From assembly GCA_011799875.1 (NCBI GenBank), contig CM022302.1, forward strand, positions 302,447,048 through 302,511,047: a stretch of 64,000 nucleotides of DNA, written 5' to 3'. Below are positions 1 through 11,944 of the stretch, piece after piece; within the stretch, counting starts at the first letter, position 1; each line of letters starts with the position of its first letter. The notes under the pieces are model-generated. The model did no database searches. It was not told the DNA's origin and was given only the letters and a program-made list of their open reading frames with translations. The position numbers and the translations under genes are program-made. Origin of the DNA: Thinopyrum elongatum (Eukaryota > Streptophyta > Magnoliopsida > Poales > Poaceae).

Positions 1-629
1 TGCAGCATTGACCCCAAATATCGAGAGGTGTCCTTCTGAGGTACCACCTGCCCATCAAGGCTAACCTCCTCACACCTAGTAGTACTGAAACCGCACATCA
101 TGTACTCGGTTTTAGTTCTACTAAGCCTAAACCCTTTCGATTCAAAGGTTTGTCTCCATAACTCTAATTTCCTATTTACCCCCGTCCGACTATCATCAAC
201 TAGCACCACATCATCCGCAAAGAGCATACACCATGGGATGTCTTCTTGTATATCCCTTGTGACCTCATCCATCACCAAGGCAAAAAGACAAGGGCTCAAA
301 GCTGACCCCTGATGTAGTCCTATCTTAATCGGAAAGTCATCAGTGTCGACATCACTTGTTCGAACACTTGTCACAACATTATCGTACATGTCCTTGATGA
401 GGGTAATGTACTTTGCTGGGACTTTGTGTTTCTCCAAGGCCCACCACATGACATTCCTTGGTATCTTATCATAGGCCTTCTCCAAGTCAATGAACACCAT
501 ATGCAAGTCCTTCTTTTGCTCCCTGTATCTCTCCATAAGTTGTCGTACCATGAAAATGGCTTCCATGGTCGACCTCCCAGGCATGAAACCAAACTGATTT
601 TTGGTCACGCTTGTCATTTTCATCTCCAT
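1..629 (-). pseudogene. LINE (non-LTR) reverse transcriptase fragment, open to window edge
   Basis: Read on the minus strand, one frame stays open from an ATG at 629 to base 1 (at least 209 residues) with no stop. It contains the order typical of plant LINE reverse transcriptase: KNQFGFMPGRST near residue 15, a conserved FIDLEKAYDK, then the catalytic-site FADDVVL near residue 140, and a thumb-like segment with TKTEYM. These are conserved motifs of the non-LTR RVT_1 family, which copies its RNA at a nicked target. The endonuclease domain expected upstream is absent: the frame closes at a TAA near position 695 and the sequence there is unrelated to the family. The piece is therefore a 5'-deleted LINE or a retrogene fragment. 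It lies outside the LTR elements to its right. Whether the 3' end is complete cannot be seen. Confidence 0.9.
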
Positions 630-719
630 AAGAGTGGCTGAGTTTTTACGTTGGCTCGCCAAGCCTATCACAACCCTCCTCCTTTACCCGGGCTTGGGAC
701 CGGCTATGTTGAGAAAAGC

Positions 720-964
720 TCTCAAGATCTAATTTATGCTTTGCTAACCCTGACGAGGAGGTTGGGGAGAGAGGGGATACATGGCCCAAGGCCCGATCTG
801 CACGCAGGTAGGGGCGGCTGGATGTCCTGCTTGGTGGCCAGATAGTCTGGGCTGAGGCCGGATGTCTGGGTTGCTAGCTGGACAGTCCAGCTGCTGGCAC
901 GGTCTTTGCTCCGAGCTGGCTTAGGTTTTGGGCGAACAACAATCCCCAGGGGCTGAACGAAAGG
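720..964. repeat. left half of a diverged LTR, target of the 965-14793 element
   Basis: The segment resembles the central part of the LTR at 965-1886 (the gggtacacgggcc...gcacgcagg stretch and CCGGATG-type runs). It stops at the 5-bp target AAAGG (960-964). The same target is repeated at 14794-14798, where the resemblance continues. The outer element therefore jumped into an older, diverged LTR of a related family. Confidence 0.6.
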
Positions 965-1886
965 TGATGTAGGGTGGAACCCTAGGGGGATTCCCGAAGA
1001 ACACGATGAACACAAGAGAGGGGAAACACTCAAATCAACGAGATCCGATTACACATATGCTAAATCCACATACACATAGAGGGGAACAAGGGTCCAAATC
1101 CAACACAAGAAGATACAAAGGTAACTAGTTCATCCCAATCCTTGGAGGAGTTGATGTCTTGAATCCTAGAAGGATCTTCCCATGAAGGGGTCTTGATATC
1201 CACTTGGGGGATCTTCTCCGAAGAGGTCTTGAATCCACTCATGGATCTTCTCCTAGGAGGAATCCCACAAGGGGAGGTACATGAGCTAAGCTCCAATGTG
1301 TAGTTCTAATCTTAGCTAACCCTAGAAATGAGGTGGAGGAGGTCTATTTATAGTCTAAGCCACGAAGGGGTAAGTGAGGGGGTGAAATGGGTACACGGGC
1401 CTCGGCCCAAGTCATGCACGCAGGCAAAGGCCGGATGATCCGGACGGGGGTCCGGATGATTCGGGACCTGGTCCGCATGATCCGGCTCCGTCGAGGGGCT
1501 TGCTGTTGTCGTCGGTTGTCGTAGCCGGACGATCCGGGAGAGGGTTCGGATGATCCGGCTGAGCCCGGATGTCCGCGAGGAGGTTCGGCCTGACTCCAGC
1601 AACTACTCCGTCTTCTCCTCCTTTCTTCCGTCTTCTCTTCCACGTTTCGCTCGTGAATGGTGTAGTCGTACACACGCGCTCGCACTCCTCATCGGCGATG
1701 GTGAAGCTCCGGTAATACCTATGCATGCACACGAGAGGAGTGTCAAGTAGTATACCATCCTTAAAGGGGTCAGGTGAACACGTGTAAAGGAGATGATTCA
1801 CCTTTATGTATGTGAAGTAGATGTCGCACGTGTCACTTGCCAAACGGACTCTTGACATGGTGATGTCCATAGGATGCTCCGCATCA
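965..1886 (-). repeat. 3' LTR of the gag-only element (left copy)
   Basis: TGATGTAGGG...CCGCATCA, 922 bp; its partner at 13883-14793 is 911 bp and differs by substitutions and small indels. It contains several CCGGATGATCCGG-like near-palindromes (about 1425-1560). A reading frame enters it from the internal region. Confidence 0.93.
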
Positions 1887-2239
1887 TCCTCTCCCCCTTG
1901 GGAAAGATCCGACCTCGGATCGAAAACCAAATCACCATGGGAAAGAGATGGCGTCGCCGTGTAGAAGTGGTCGATCACCAAGTACTCGTCATCTTGAAGC
2001 TCGAAATGGGCACTCTCCAATGTCGCACCTTCTCGGGATTCCTTCAAAAGGAGCAAGGACAACAAACACTTGGAAAAACAAATGTGGTTAACGTTAGTGC
2101 AAAACCAAGCATTCAAGCGGTGCTTCACCCAACAAGTGTTGTCATCAAGCATAGCATATGGTGTAACAAAGGATTGTGGCATGGCATGTAAGCACATAAA
2201 TTGAGCAAAATCAAGGGCATCATGGAAATAAGCATGCAA
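1412..2239 (-). CDS. unrecognised 275-residue ORF running through the PPT into the 3' LTR
   Basis: An uninterrupted minus-strand frame starts in the internal region, reads through the polypurine tract as SQGGEDD and ends inside the 3' LTR at 1412. The first part contains LESAHFELQDDEYLVIDHF and looks protein-like. The last 80 residues are low-complexity Pro/Ser/Asp coded by CCGGATGATCCGG runs and may be chance. In the other LTR the matching frame is broken up. I recognise no domain. It is probably the C-terminal end of the element's degraded long ORF. Confidence 0.45.
   Translation of the reverse strand: MHAYFHDALDFAQFMCLHAMPQSFVTPYAMLDDNTCWVKHRLNAWFCTNVNHICFSKCLLSLLLLKESREGATLESAHFELQDDEYLVIDHFYTATPSLSHGDLVFDPRSDLSQGGEDDAEHPMDITMSRVRLASDTCDIYFTYIKVNHLLYTCSPDPFKDGILLDTPLVCMHRYYRSFTIADEECERVCTTTPFTSETWKRRRKKGGEDGVVAGVRPNLLADIRAQPDHPNPLPDRPATTTDDNSKPLDGAGSCGPGPESSGPPSGSSGLCLRA
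1887..1902 (-). other. polypurine tract of the gag-only element
   Basis: The minus strand reads CCCAAGGGGGAGAGGA directly next to the LTR end at 1886, the expected place for plus-strand priming. Confidence 0.8.
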
Positions 2240-2401
2240 ATGGGAGGTAGAGATGCTAATATGTGTGACAAGTGAACAAGCATCTACCTCAAGATCATAT
2301 CAAGCATGCACAAAGCGCTCAATGAAAGGTCTATGGTAGGCATATGAATCTTTCACAACACCAAAGAAAATGAAGTGTCTAAACACATGGGGCAAGAAAA
2401 T

Positions 2402-4753
2402 TCAAGCATAACGTGCATAGGGTGTAGTGAAAATAGTGTGGCACTCAACACAAAGGAAAGAGCAATTGGTCATCATGTGTGAGGCAATCAAGTCAAGCAT
2501 GTGACAATCAATGGGGCATAGCATATGTGAAGAAATGACATTGTTGCAACCAAACATATGATAGGAGCAAGTAATCCACAAGTTGGATGCAACACACAAG
2601 GCATATATTTCATGAGGCATGGCAATGTGGCAATCATGAGGGAAAACAATATCTCTAATATGCGTGCGAATGGTGCAAGCAACACATGAAGTATGATCCA
2701 CAATATTCATGCTCATGGTTTTGGTGTTCTTGAAAGAGAAGGATATCACCTCGAAAGCATGTCCTTGTGCGTCCTTCACAATGCTGAAGTGGTAGGAAAT
2801 GTGGTGTAGAAGCGAGTCTTGGTCGAATGTATGAGGCTCGCTCTCAAGAGCTCGGATGGTCAACTCACGTGAAGTAGAAGTTGACATGTAGTCGAAGCGT
2901 CCTACACATGCACACAACAAGGCAAAGAACTATGCACATGGTAGATAAACACATCATCCATCATGATGGTTCTCTTCTCTTGCACATAACCATTAGAAGC
3001 ACAAATGCATGAATAATATGATGCAACAATGGCGATATGCATAACACTAGATATATGGTGCAAAGAAGTGAGACAAGCATGCTTCACACGAAATATGTCA
3101 AAATCTCCAAATATATGCGAGAATACTATGGGGGCAATCTCATTAGCAAGGTTAAAATCATTGTTGCACTCAATACATGGCAAATTATCTATCATGAGAG
3201 AGGCAACATATGGATATATGTGACAAGAAGCAATAGCAATCATGTGCAAAGCATGGCAATAGTGACTATCAACCGCATGAAATGAGCAAGTATGAATCAT
3301 GGGTGATGCACTACACAAAGCAAGCATAGTAATCATGTCGTGCAAACTAGTGGAGCGAAGATGCAACACACTAGAGGAAATCATGGCGATCATGTCATGT
3401 GAGCAAATAGTAGATATAGGCAATGCACATGACATATCACAAGCACGGACACAAAGCAAGATCAATGTATCATCATAGGAATGGGTCATAAATGGAACAT
3501 GGCAATAACAAGCAATATCTCCATCAAGCTTGCAAATACAAATACAAGTACTAGAATCATGGATCATGTGAAAAGCAAAGCATGGGTCACCAAAGCGTGT
3601 CATCCAAATGGAAATGAGCATATCATGCAAAGTGAACATGGCAAGATGGGCATAGAATATGTATGGCCAAAAACCCATAACCATGTGAGTGCCATGTAGA
3701 AGAGGTGCGCGAAGTCATTACGCGGAGGAAACGATAGGTGAGACATATCACGGGTTCCCAAGTCATCGTTGCTCTCTAGAGCTCGTTTCGTCAACTCGTG
3801 CGCTTGCGAGGTAGACGAGTAAGTATGGGGACCTACACAACAAAGAGACAAATGAAACTAATTGTGTGCGTGGTAAATATACACATCATCCATCATGATG
3901 TGTATGTGCACGTGTGAGTTAGCACTAGATAAGCATCGCTCAAAGAAATTGGAAGCATGGTATAAAAACATGTCGTCCATCATGCAATGATAGTTATTGT
4001 GTTCAACATGATTGGGACGCAAATTACAGCAAGTATGTGACACAACAATAGCATTTTCATTTATGGGGAGCATATTGTGCACACAATTATTGGGATCATG
4101 CAATGGATGGGATTTATCAAAATCTCCTAAAATGTATGAGGAAACTATGGGGTCTCCTCATTGGTAATAGCGGAAACATCATATGGAGAATATTGAAAAC
4201 ATGGCAAAAAATGCATGTCCGAAGCTAGGTGGTCATGGCATGGCATATGATGGAGATGATGCAAAGGGAGCATATCAATATCATCACAAGAAAAACAAAT
4301 GCCAATAACCATGGGCTTGTCATCTATGCCATAAGTAGAAACTGGGTTTATTTTAATGGCATATGCATAGTTACTAAGATGAGATTGCAAATATGACATA
4401 TGGTTGATCTCATGCATAGCATATGACAAGTCAAGCGGATTGTCAAACATGATGTGACCGAGAGAATTATCACAAGAAATCCTATGCAACATGGCATCAC
4501 AACTAATAGACTCCACATGTCAATTATCAAACTCATCATAAATGGGTAAATCATCGCATGGGGAAATCATACTAGCATGAAGCATGGTAATAGGTGGATC
4601 AACATCATGCAAGCAATCAATGTCCACTAGTGGGACTAGAGCATCACCTTCACGTACCTTTGTCATTCCACTCATGTGGTGTAGGTGAGGTGGCAAAGAC
4701 GAAATTATGGTCATCATCTTCATCTTGATGGAACCATGTGGGGGGTGCACCAT
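2402..4753 (-). pseudogene. chain of Cys/His/Met-rich frames downstream of gag, unknown product
   Basis: Minus-strand frames at 4753-4520, 4516-4145, 4103-3858, 3851-3600, 3684-2902 (260 residues) and 2920-2402 (172 residues) follow one another with frame changes, as a decayed single ORF would. All have the same unusual composition, rich in Cys, His, Met, Ile and Tyr. A module with MMDDVFIYH or MMDDVYIYH followed by STS..ELT.RALES occurs twice, at about 2820-2965 and 3765-3905. It is the only large coding-like part of the element besides gag. I recognise no known domain. The composition could also come from CAT/ATG-rich repeats, so real protein status is uncertain. Confidence 0.4.
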
Positions 4754-4907
4754 ATTCCACCATGGCCATCGTCTTGTCCATAGGAAGGAGAGTCGTCGAG
4801 GATCGGGGCGTCATCATATATGGGACCTAGCACCAAATGAGAAGACACAATAGAGGTAGAGGTTAAGTCGTTAGTGTTGAAAGTGGCCTCACATGACCTA
4901 TCAACTA

Positions 4908-6402
4908 TCACACTCTATGTGGTGGCTCACTCACTCCCTTAAAATAGGTGCACTCAAAGTCACATATGGTGGAGTCACTCATCTCACTCAAGTGGTGGGG
5001 GTTGTGGCTCTCCTCACATGGGAATTGTGGCAACTCATCATATATGGGGCTAGTGGTGAAGACACTCTCACTCTCAATATGGTGGCACAAGTCTCGCAAC
5101 TCATCAACATACGCCGCCATGGTCGAAGGGAAAATCCCGTACTCAACCATCTCGTCATCGTCGCCATGGATGAAGGCCGAAGATGGCACATCATCACTCG
5201 CCTCCATGACTGAAGGGAAAATCCCATGCTCGATCATCTCACTCTCGCCTCCAAAGATGGAAGCACCATCCTTGCTTGCCACCGTGTCGCTTGCCTCCAA
5301 AGCATGATCCTTGAGAGGCTTCGTAGTTGTAGTCGTCGCCGCACCATCTTCAAAAAGAGTCGTGGTAGACTCGGCATCCTCAATGCCACAAAGAGGGATG
5401 ATGGTGAAGTCGAACTTGGGAGCGTCGTCTTGGAGCTCGTCGGGCTTGGACATCTTGGTGGTACTATCCTCATGCTCGTTGTCGTGGAGCTTGGTCGTCG
5501 CGAAGTGTGCTTGGGGTGGAGAAACCTTGGCCTTCATGAGTTCTTGTTGCGCCTTGAGACCACCAATGTAGAGGTCGTCGAGGGACTTGTAGTTGTCGAG
5601 GAAGATAGTCTTGGAGATGTTGTTGTCCAATCCCATCTTGAAGTGGAAGTTCATCCAAATGGGGTCGTCCACACCGGCTCATCGCAAGGCTTTCTTCATC
5701 TTCTTGAAGTACTCATCGATGGACTTGGATCCTTGTATGGTGTTCTCCAATTGGCGTTTAAGTTGTTCCGTGTAGGTGGAAGGCACGAACTCTCGCCTCA
5801 TAGCCTTCTTCATCTTGGGCCAACTCATGTCGAAGCTCTTCGAAGGTGTGTGAAGCCACCATGTCGACGCATAGTCGTGGAAGTTACTTGTGGCGCACTT
5901 CACTTGATCTTCGGAGGGGACTTGATGTAGCTTGAGGTAGTGGTCCATCTTGTGCTCCCACTCGAGATGCTCCTCGGGGTCTTGAGTCCCATAGAAAGGA
6001 ATCTTGTGGTCGGTGTCGAGGTCCTAGTAGCTCGTGGAAGACGCGGACTTGAGCGTGGGGAGCTTCTCTTGAGGTGCTTGTTGGCGAAGATGCCGCATGT
6101 CCAAAGGCGAAGATGCCAAGGTAGATGGTGAAGTCGTTGAGCGGTTGTTGGTGTTCAGCTCTTGACCTTCACGTTCTTGTAGGTGATGGTGTCGTTGCCG
6201 ATGTGATCTTGCCGGAGATGGTAGCTCGGAAGCATGTGCACTTGAGTGTCTTCTCGAAGATGAGGAAGACCTCTTGACGGTCTTTGATGAGGGCTTTGAG
6301 CTCCTCCATTTGAGCATCCATCTTGGCGTACAAGTGGTTTTTCGTGGCATCGAACTTGTCGTTGTTGTTGTAGACCGAAGTAGATGTGCTTTGCTTATCC
6401 AT
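4908..6402 (-). pseudogene. gag: gag of the non-autonomous LTR element
   Basis: Gag forms the particle that packages element RNA in the cytoplasm. The N-terminus at 6402 (MDKQSTSTSVYNNNDKF) is a Gln/Glu/Lys helix likely to be a coiled coil. The core capsid-like domain lies at 6000-5690, with PFYGTQDPEEHLEWEHK, ASTWWLHT, and REFVPSTYTEQLKRQL; these match the plant retrotransposon gag (Retrotrans_gag) pattern. A TGA at 5679-5681 splits the core from the downstream 254-residue frame (5672-4908), which is in the same frame. That part is acidic and repeats the pattern EYGIFPS/EHGIFPS. A frameshift lies between the N-terminal part and the core at about 6170-6030. No zinc knuckle was seen. Confidence 0.8.
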
Positions 6403-6745
6403 CGCAAGACTCGAGCAAATGCGAGTGGAAGAAAGGGAAGAACTAGACCAAATTTACCTTTTCCAATGTTGAACATGGATCAATGATCACCCAATATGGT
6501 ATTATGGAAGTAGCACAATTGGTACCGGATCTTGTCAATTCTTACACCTACACATGTAAGGCTTATGGAGTAGCTTGGTGAGGATAGTGGCACAAAAATT
6601 TGATGCAATTGTTAGCAAGAGTCAATAATGTTGAAAGAGATTCACAAATTTGCAAGTGAAACAAGTAGACCAATAGCAATATGGGTGGCACACGGAAACA
6701 CACACACGGATAGATAAATGAGGTTGTGTAACCAATGAATGAGCA

Positions 6746-7065
6746 TGTTATGACCGGCGTACACTATAGCCGGAGGAGGCCCAATGGCGCAGGCAGTTAG
6801 GGGCTGGGCCCAACTTATCGTTATTTTTATTAGCACATCAGAGGATTATATAAACACCTGTAAGGACTCGTTTTGGAATTAAGCAATAAGACATCTCTAT
6901 TGCTCGGCTCCCTTCAGGAGCCGAAACCCTAGCCGCCCCCTGCGCCTCCTCTTCCTCGCCCAATCACGGCGCCCCAGCGCCGTCGCATGCGCCCCTCACC
7001 TCGCCAACTCGCCTTCCACCCCTACAACCTAAGATCACGCCTTGGTAGGGACTCGGTTCCTATCA
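6746..7065 (+). repeat. 5' LTR of the Reina-like element
   Basis: 320 bp, TGTTATGACC...CTATCA, with a TATA box (TATATAAA, 6847-6854) and an AATAAG-type processing signal about 40 bp downstream. The 3' copy lacks about 38 bp of the pyrimidine-rich part near 6910-6955. Confidence 0.93.
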
Positions 7066-7068
7066 ATC

Positions 7069-7081
7069 TGGTATCAGCTGT
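7069..7081 (+). other. PBS of the Reina-like element
   Basis: TGGTATCAGCTGT, three bases after the 5' LTR, matches the 3' end of initiator methionine tRNA for the first nine bases. Confidence 0.8.
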
Positions 7082-7094
7082 CTCGGGTTCGATC

Positions 7095-10000
7095 ATGTTT
7101 ACCCCTCTGCCCACCACCACCCTTCCGCTGCCGACCACCACCACGCCGCCGATGACCACCACGACTGGCGTGCCCTCCTTGTCGGGGCCGATCTCCTCCG
7201 CCGCCTGGACGCCGCCGGTTACCGCCCCCATCGTCTTCACCTCGGAGGAGATGACGGCTGCACTCCGGGATCTCAGTCAGGCAGTTGCGGGCATCCGCAC
7301 GTTCCTCTCGGGACCCTATGCCTCGCAGCCACCTGTTCCCTTCGCCACCACCATGGCGCCGCAGCAGCAGCCGTGGCAGTCGCCGCCATCGGCGACCTCC
7401 TTCGCCCCCACCATGGCGCCCCAACAGCAGCAGCTGCAGCCGCCGCCCCCGGCGACCTCGGCCCAGGGCATCCCGACGACGGCTCAGGGGGTGCCCATCC
7501 ACCAGGTCTGGTTTCCCCCGTCGCCATCACCGTTGCCGGCCTGGCTCGCCGGGTCCCTCGGGCCGGTCTACACGACGGCCTCGGGCCAACCGCACTTGCC
7601 GCCGCCGCCGGCGCCGCACCCGGCCATGCAGTACGGCGGGCCCTCGGGTTCCGCCGGCCCCTACGACAGCGTCGACGGGCCCCTGTTCCAGGGCGGCACT
7701 CTGATGCCCGCCTACTCGGCTCCGTCGTCCTCACTGCTCCGCGCAGACGAGGCGCACCCCACCGTCGTCCATGCCCAGCCGCCACCGAGATTCTCCAAGC
7801 TCGTGTTCGCCACCTACGACGGCACCATGGACCCCCTGAATTGGCTCAACCAATGCGACCAATTTTTCAGGGGGCAGCGCACGCTCGCGTCCGACCGCAC
7901 CTGGATCGCCTCGTATCACCTCCGGGGAGCAGATCAGACGTGGTACTACGCCCTCGAACAGGACGAGGGCGGCATGCCACCATGGGAGCGCTTCCGCGAG
8001 CTATGCCTCTTGCGCTTCGGACCGCCGATAAGCGGGAGCCGGCTGGCGGAGCTTGGGCGCCTGCCGTTTCTCTCCACGGTGCAAGACTTCGCCGACCGCT
8101 TCCAGGCACTGGCGTGCCACGCCCCTGGCGTCACGGTTCGCCAGCGGGCCGAGCTCTTCGTTGGCGGTTTGCCGGACCACATCCGCGTGGACGTGGAGAT
8201 GCGCGGGCCACAGGACCTCCAGACGGCCATGTACTATGCCCGCGCCGCACGGTGGCCATGTAGCAGGCGCCACCGCCCCGGGCCGCCCGTCAGCCCCCCC
8301 AGCCGACACCGGCCGTGCCGGGGCGTCCCGCCCAGGCCCCGCGGCGCCCAACGCCCCGGCCGCGACGCGCCCGTTCTGTCGGCTCACCCCGGCCGAGCAA
8401 CTCGAGCGCCGTCGTCAGGGGTTGTGCTACAACTGTGACGAGCCCTACGTTCCGGGCCACGTCTGCCCGCGACTCCTACTTGGAGGCTGCGGACTACATC
8501 GAGGAGGACGCCGCCGCCGCCGTGCTCGGCGACATGCCCGCCCCATTTGACGCAGAGGTTCCCCCGGGGCCCGCCCAGGCGAACGCCCTCGTGGTCTCCC
8601 TCCATGCCCTCGCGGGTATACGGGCGGAAAAGACTATGCTGCTGCCGGTGACGATCAACCGGGAGCGCTTCCTCGCCCTGCTGGATACGGGCTCCACCCA
8701 TAACTTCCTGCCCGGGTCCACCATGCGCCGCCTGGCGCTCCAACCGACTGGCGGGGAGCAGCTTCGAGTTACCGTGGTCAACGGTGATCGCCTACCCTGC
8801 CATGGTATTGCTCGGAATGTACCCATCATCATCGGCGACGAGCACTTCACCGTCACATGCGTCGGAATTGTCTTGGGCTGCTTCGACTTCATCCTCGGCG
8901 TCGACTTTTTGCGGACCCTGGGCCCCATCCTATGGGACTTCGACGTCATGACGATGATCTTCTGGCGCCTGGGTCGCCGCGTCCGGTGGGATGGCGTGGG
9001 TGGTGCCGCCCCAGCGGTGCCTCAGCCCCAGCTGACGGCGACCGCCATCGACCCCGAGCATCCCCTGTTGGCTCGCCTGTTGCAGCAGCACAACGACCTC
9101 TTCGACGAGCCACAGGGCCTCCTACGCGCCCGACCCTACGACCACCGCATTCACCTGCTACCGGGCACGGCCCCCGTCGCCGTGCACCCGTACCGCTACC
9201 CCCAGCTGCAGAAGGATGAGCTGGAGCGGCAGTGCGCGGTCATGCTCGCCCAGGGCATCATCCGGATCACTACCTCGCCGTTCTCGGCGCCGGTGCTCCT
9301 CGTTCGCAAGGCCGACGGCTCGTGGCGCTTCTGCATCGACTACCGTGCTCTCAACGCCAAGACGTCCAAGGATAAATTTCCCATCCCCGTAGTTGATGAG
9401 CTCCTGGACGAGCTACACGGGGCACGCTTCTTCACCAAGCTCGACCTCCGTTCGGGCTACCACCAGGTGCGGATGCACCCGGACGATGTCGCTAAGACGG
9501 CCTTCCACACACATCACGGCCACTTTGAGTTCTTGGTGATGCCCTTCGGCCTCTCCAATGCTCCGGCGACATTTCAGGCCTTGATGAACGATGTCCTCCG
9601 GCCCTACTTACGGCGTTTTGTGCTCGTTTTCTTTGACGACATTCTCATCTACAGCTCGTCGTGGGTGGATCACCTGCAGCATGTGGCCATCGTCTTCAAC
9701 GAGCTTCGAGCGCACCATCTGCACCTCAAGCGCTCGAAGTGCTCATTCGGCACGACGTCCGTCGCGTATCTCGGCCACGTCATCTCGACGGAGGGAGTCG
9801 CCATGGATGCTGACAAGGTCGCGGCCGTCGCGGCTTGGCCAACGTTGGAAGTTCATCCAACGTTGGCGGGCTATTACCGGAAGTTCATCCGGGAGTTCGG
9901 CCTCATCGCGGCGCCGCTTACGCGACTGTTGCGCCGCGATGCTTTCTCCTAGGATGCTGAGGCGGCCGAGGCTTTCCAGACACTCAAGCAGGCTCTCACC

Positions 10001-11944
10001 ACAGGGCCGGTCCTCTAGATGCCTGACTTCGACAAGACGTTCATGGTGGACTGCGACGCCTCGGGCGTGGGGTTTGGCGCCGTCCTTCATCAGGGCGCCG
10101 GGCCGCTCGCGTTCTTCACCAGGCCTTTCGCCGCGCACCATCACAAGCTCGCGGCTTACGAGAGGGAGCTCATCGGCTTGGTGCAGGCTGTGCGCCACTG
10201 GCGGCCGTATTTATGGGGGCGGCCGTTCCTTATTCGCACGGATCACTACAGCCTCAAGTTTCTGTTGGACCAGCGCTTATCCACCTTTCCGCAGCACCAG
10301 TGGATCAGCAAGCTTTTCGGGTTCGACTTCACCGTCGAGTACCGGCCGGGTCGCCTCAACACCGTGGCGGACGCGCTGTCCCGCCGCGACGTCGACCACG
10401 ACATGGGCGCCGTCGACACCGAGGGGGCTTCCTTCTACACCCGCTCGGGGCCCTCGTTCGCCTTCATCGATGACATCCGCCGAGCCACGACGACCTCCGC
10501 GGATGCGCAACACCTCCGTCAACGCCTCGATGCGGGCGAGCTGCCGGAGCCGTGGCGCCTGGATGACGGCTTACTCCTGCACGGGTGATGTCTCTTCGTG
10601 CCGGATCATGGCTATCTACGCCACCAGATCATGTTGCTGGCCCACTCGGCCGGCCACGAGGGTGTGCAGAAGACCCTCCACCGCCTCCGCGCAGACTTCT
10701 ACATCCCCGACAACCGTGCGCTGGTACGAGACTGGGTGCGGTCTTGCGTGACGTACCAGCGCAACAAGACGGAGACACTGCAGCCGGTGGGACTGCTACA
10801 GCCCCTTGAGGTGCCCTCTCAGGTCTGGGCCGACATCTCCGTGGATTTTATCGACGGCCTTCCCAAGGTGGGCGGCAAGTCCGTCATTCTTACGGTGGTC
10901 GACCGCTTCTCCAAGTACGCGCACTTCATCGCGCTCGGCCACCCCTACACCGCCACCTCCGTCGTGCGGGCTTTCTTCGACGGCATCGTCCGCCTCCACG
11001 GGTTTCCCTCCTCGATCGTCAGCGACCGCGACCCGGTGTTCACCGGCCATGTCTGGCGTGATCTTTTTCTGATGGCGGGTGTGAAATTGCGCCTGAGTAC
11101 GGCATTCCATCCACAGACTGACGGTCAATCCGAGGTGGTCAACAAGGTGATTGCTCTGTACTTACGCTGTGTTACAGGTGATCGCCCACGTGCTTGGGTG
11201 GATTGGCTCGCTTGGGCGGAGTACTGCTACGACACCTCCTACCACTCCGCCCTGCGTGCCACACCCTTTGAGGTGGTCTACGGTCGTCCTCCACCTCCCA
11301 TCCTGCCGTTTCAACCCGGGACGGCCCGGACTCAGGCGGCGGGCGACCTTCTCCGCAGTAGGGATGAGATCCTTGCCGAGGTGCGCCAGCGTCTTCTCCA
11401 GGCCCAGCAGCTGTCCAAGAAATACTACGACGCCCACCACCGCGAGGCGGAGTTTGCGGTGGGTGACTGGGTGTGGCTGCGCCTCCTTCACCGCACCACG
11501 CAGTCACCGGACCCTCGAGCCAAGCGCAAGCTGGGCCCTCGCTATGCAGGACCGTTTTCGGTGTTGGAACGCATCGGCAACGTCGCCTACCGACTTCAGC
11601 TACCGCCTGGCGCCCGCATCCACGACGTCTTCCATGTGGGCTTGTTGAAGCCCTTCCGCGGCGAACCGCCGGCGGCCGCGCCGGCTCTTCCTCCGACCTC
11701 CGAGGGCCGTCTCCTTCCGGGTCCAGAGAAGGTGTTGAAGGCCCAGCAGAGCCTAGGTGTTTGGCGCTTGTTGATCCAGTGGCAAGGCCTTCCGGAGGAG
11801 GACGCAACTTGGGAGCACCTCGAGGAGTTCCGCCAGCACTTTCCCGACTTCCAGGTCGAGGACGAGTTGTTTGCGCAGGCGGGGAGAGATGTTATGACCG
11901 GCGTACACTATAGCCGGAGGAGGCCCAATGGCGCAGGCAGTTAG
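7095..11944 (+). pseudogene. gag-pol: gag-pol of the Reina-like chromovirus, interrupted
   Basis: The frame opens at ATG 7095 with a Pro/Gln-rich gag N-terminus and the capsid-like domain (YDGTMDPLNWLNQCDQFF near 7815). The zinc knuckle CYNCDEPYVPGHVC is near 8430 and the protease LLDTGSTHNF near 8680. Reverse transcriptase has FFDD at about 9630-9640, and RNase H has DCDASGVGFG near 10050. The integrase core keeps D-D-E (DFIDGLP, SDRDPVF, DGQSEVV), and a chromodomain (LIQWQGLPEEDATWEHLEEF) ends the protein inside the 3' LTR at 11944. The reading frame changes twice between about 8250 and 8480. In-frame stops lie at 9950-9952, 10016-10018 and 10586-10588. The integrase zinc finger reads SCVTYQ, so one zinc cysteine is now tyrosine. 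A short rearrangement near 9838-9870 replaces the expected residues before LAGYYRKFI. Confidence 0.92.

Noticed and set aside
1060..1296. Short frames in the LTRs at 965-1886 and 13883-14793
   Set aside because: Not conserved between the two LTRs and without protein-like features.
7285..8550. Multiple overlapping frames in the Reina gag region on both strands
   Set aside because: Shadow frames of GC-rich gag coding sequence.
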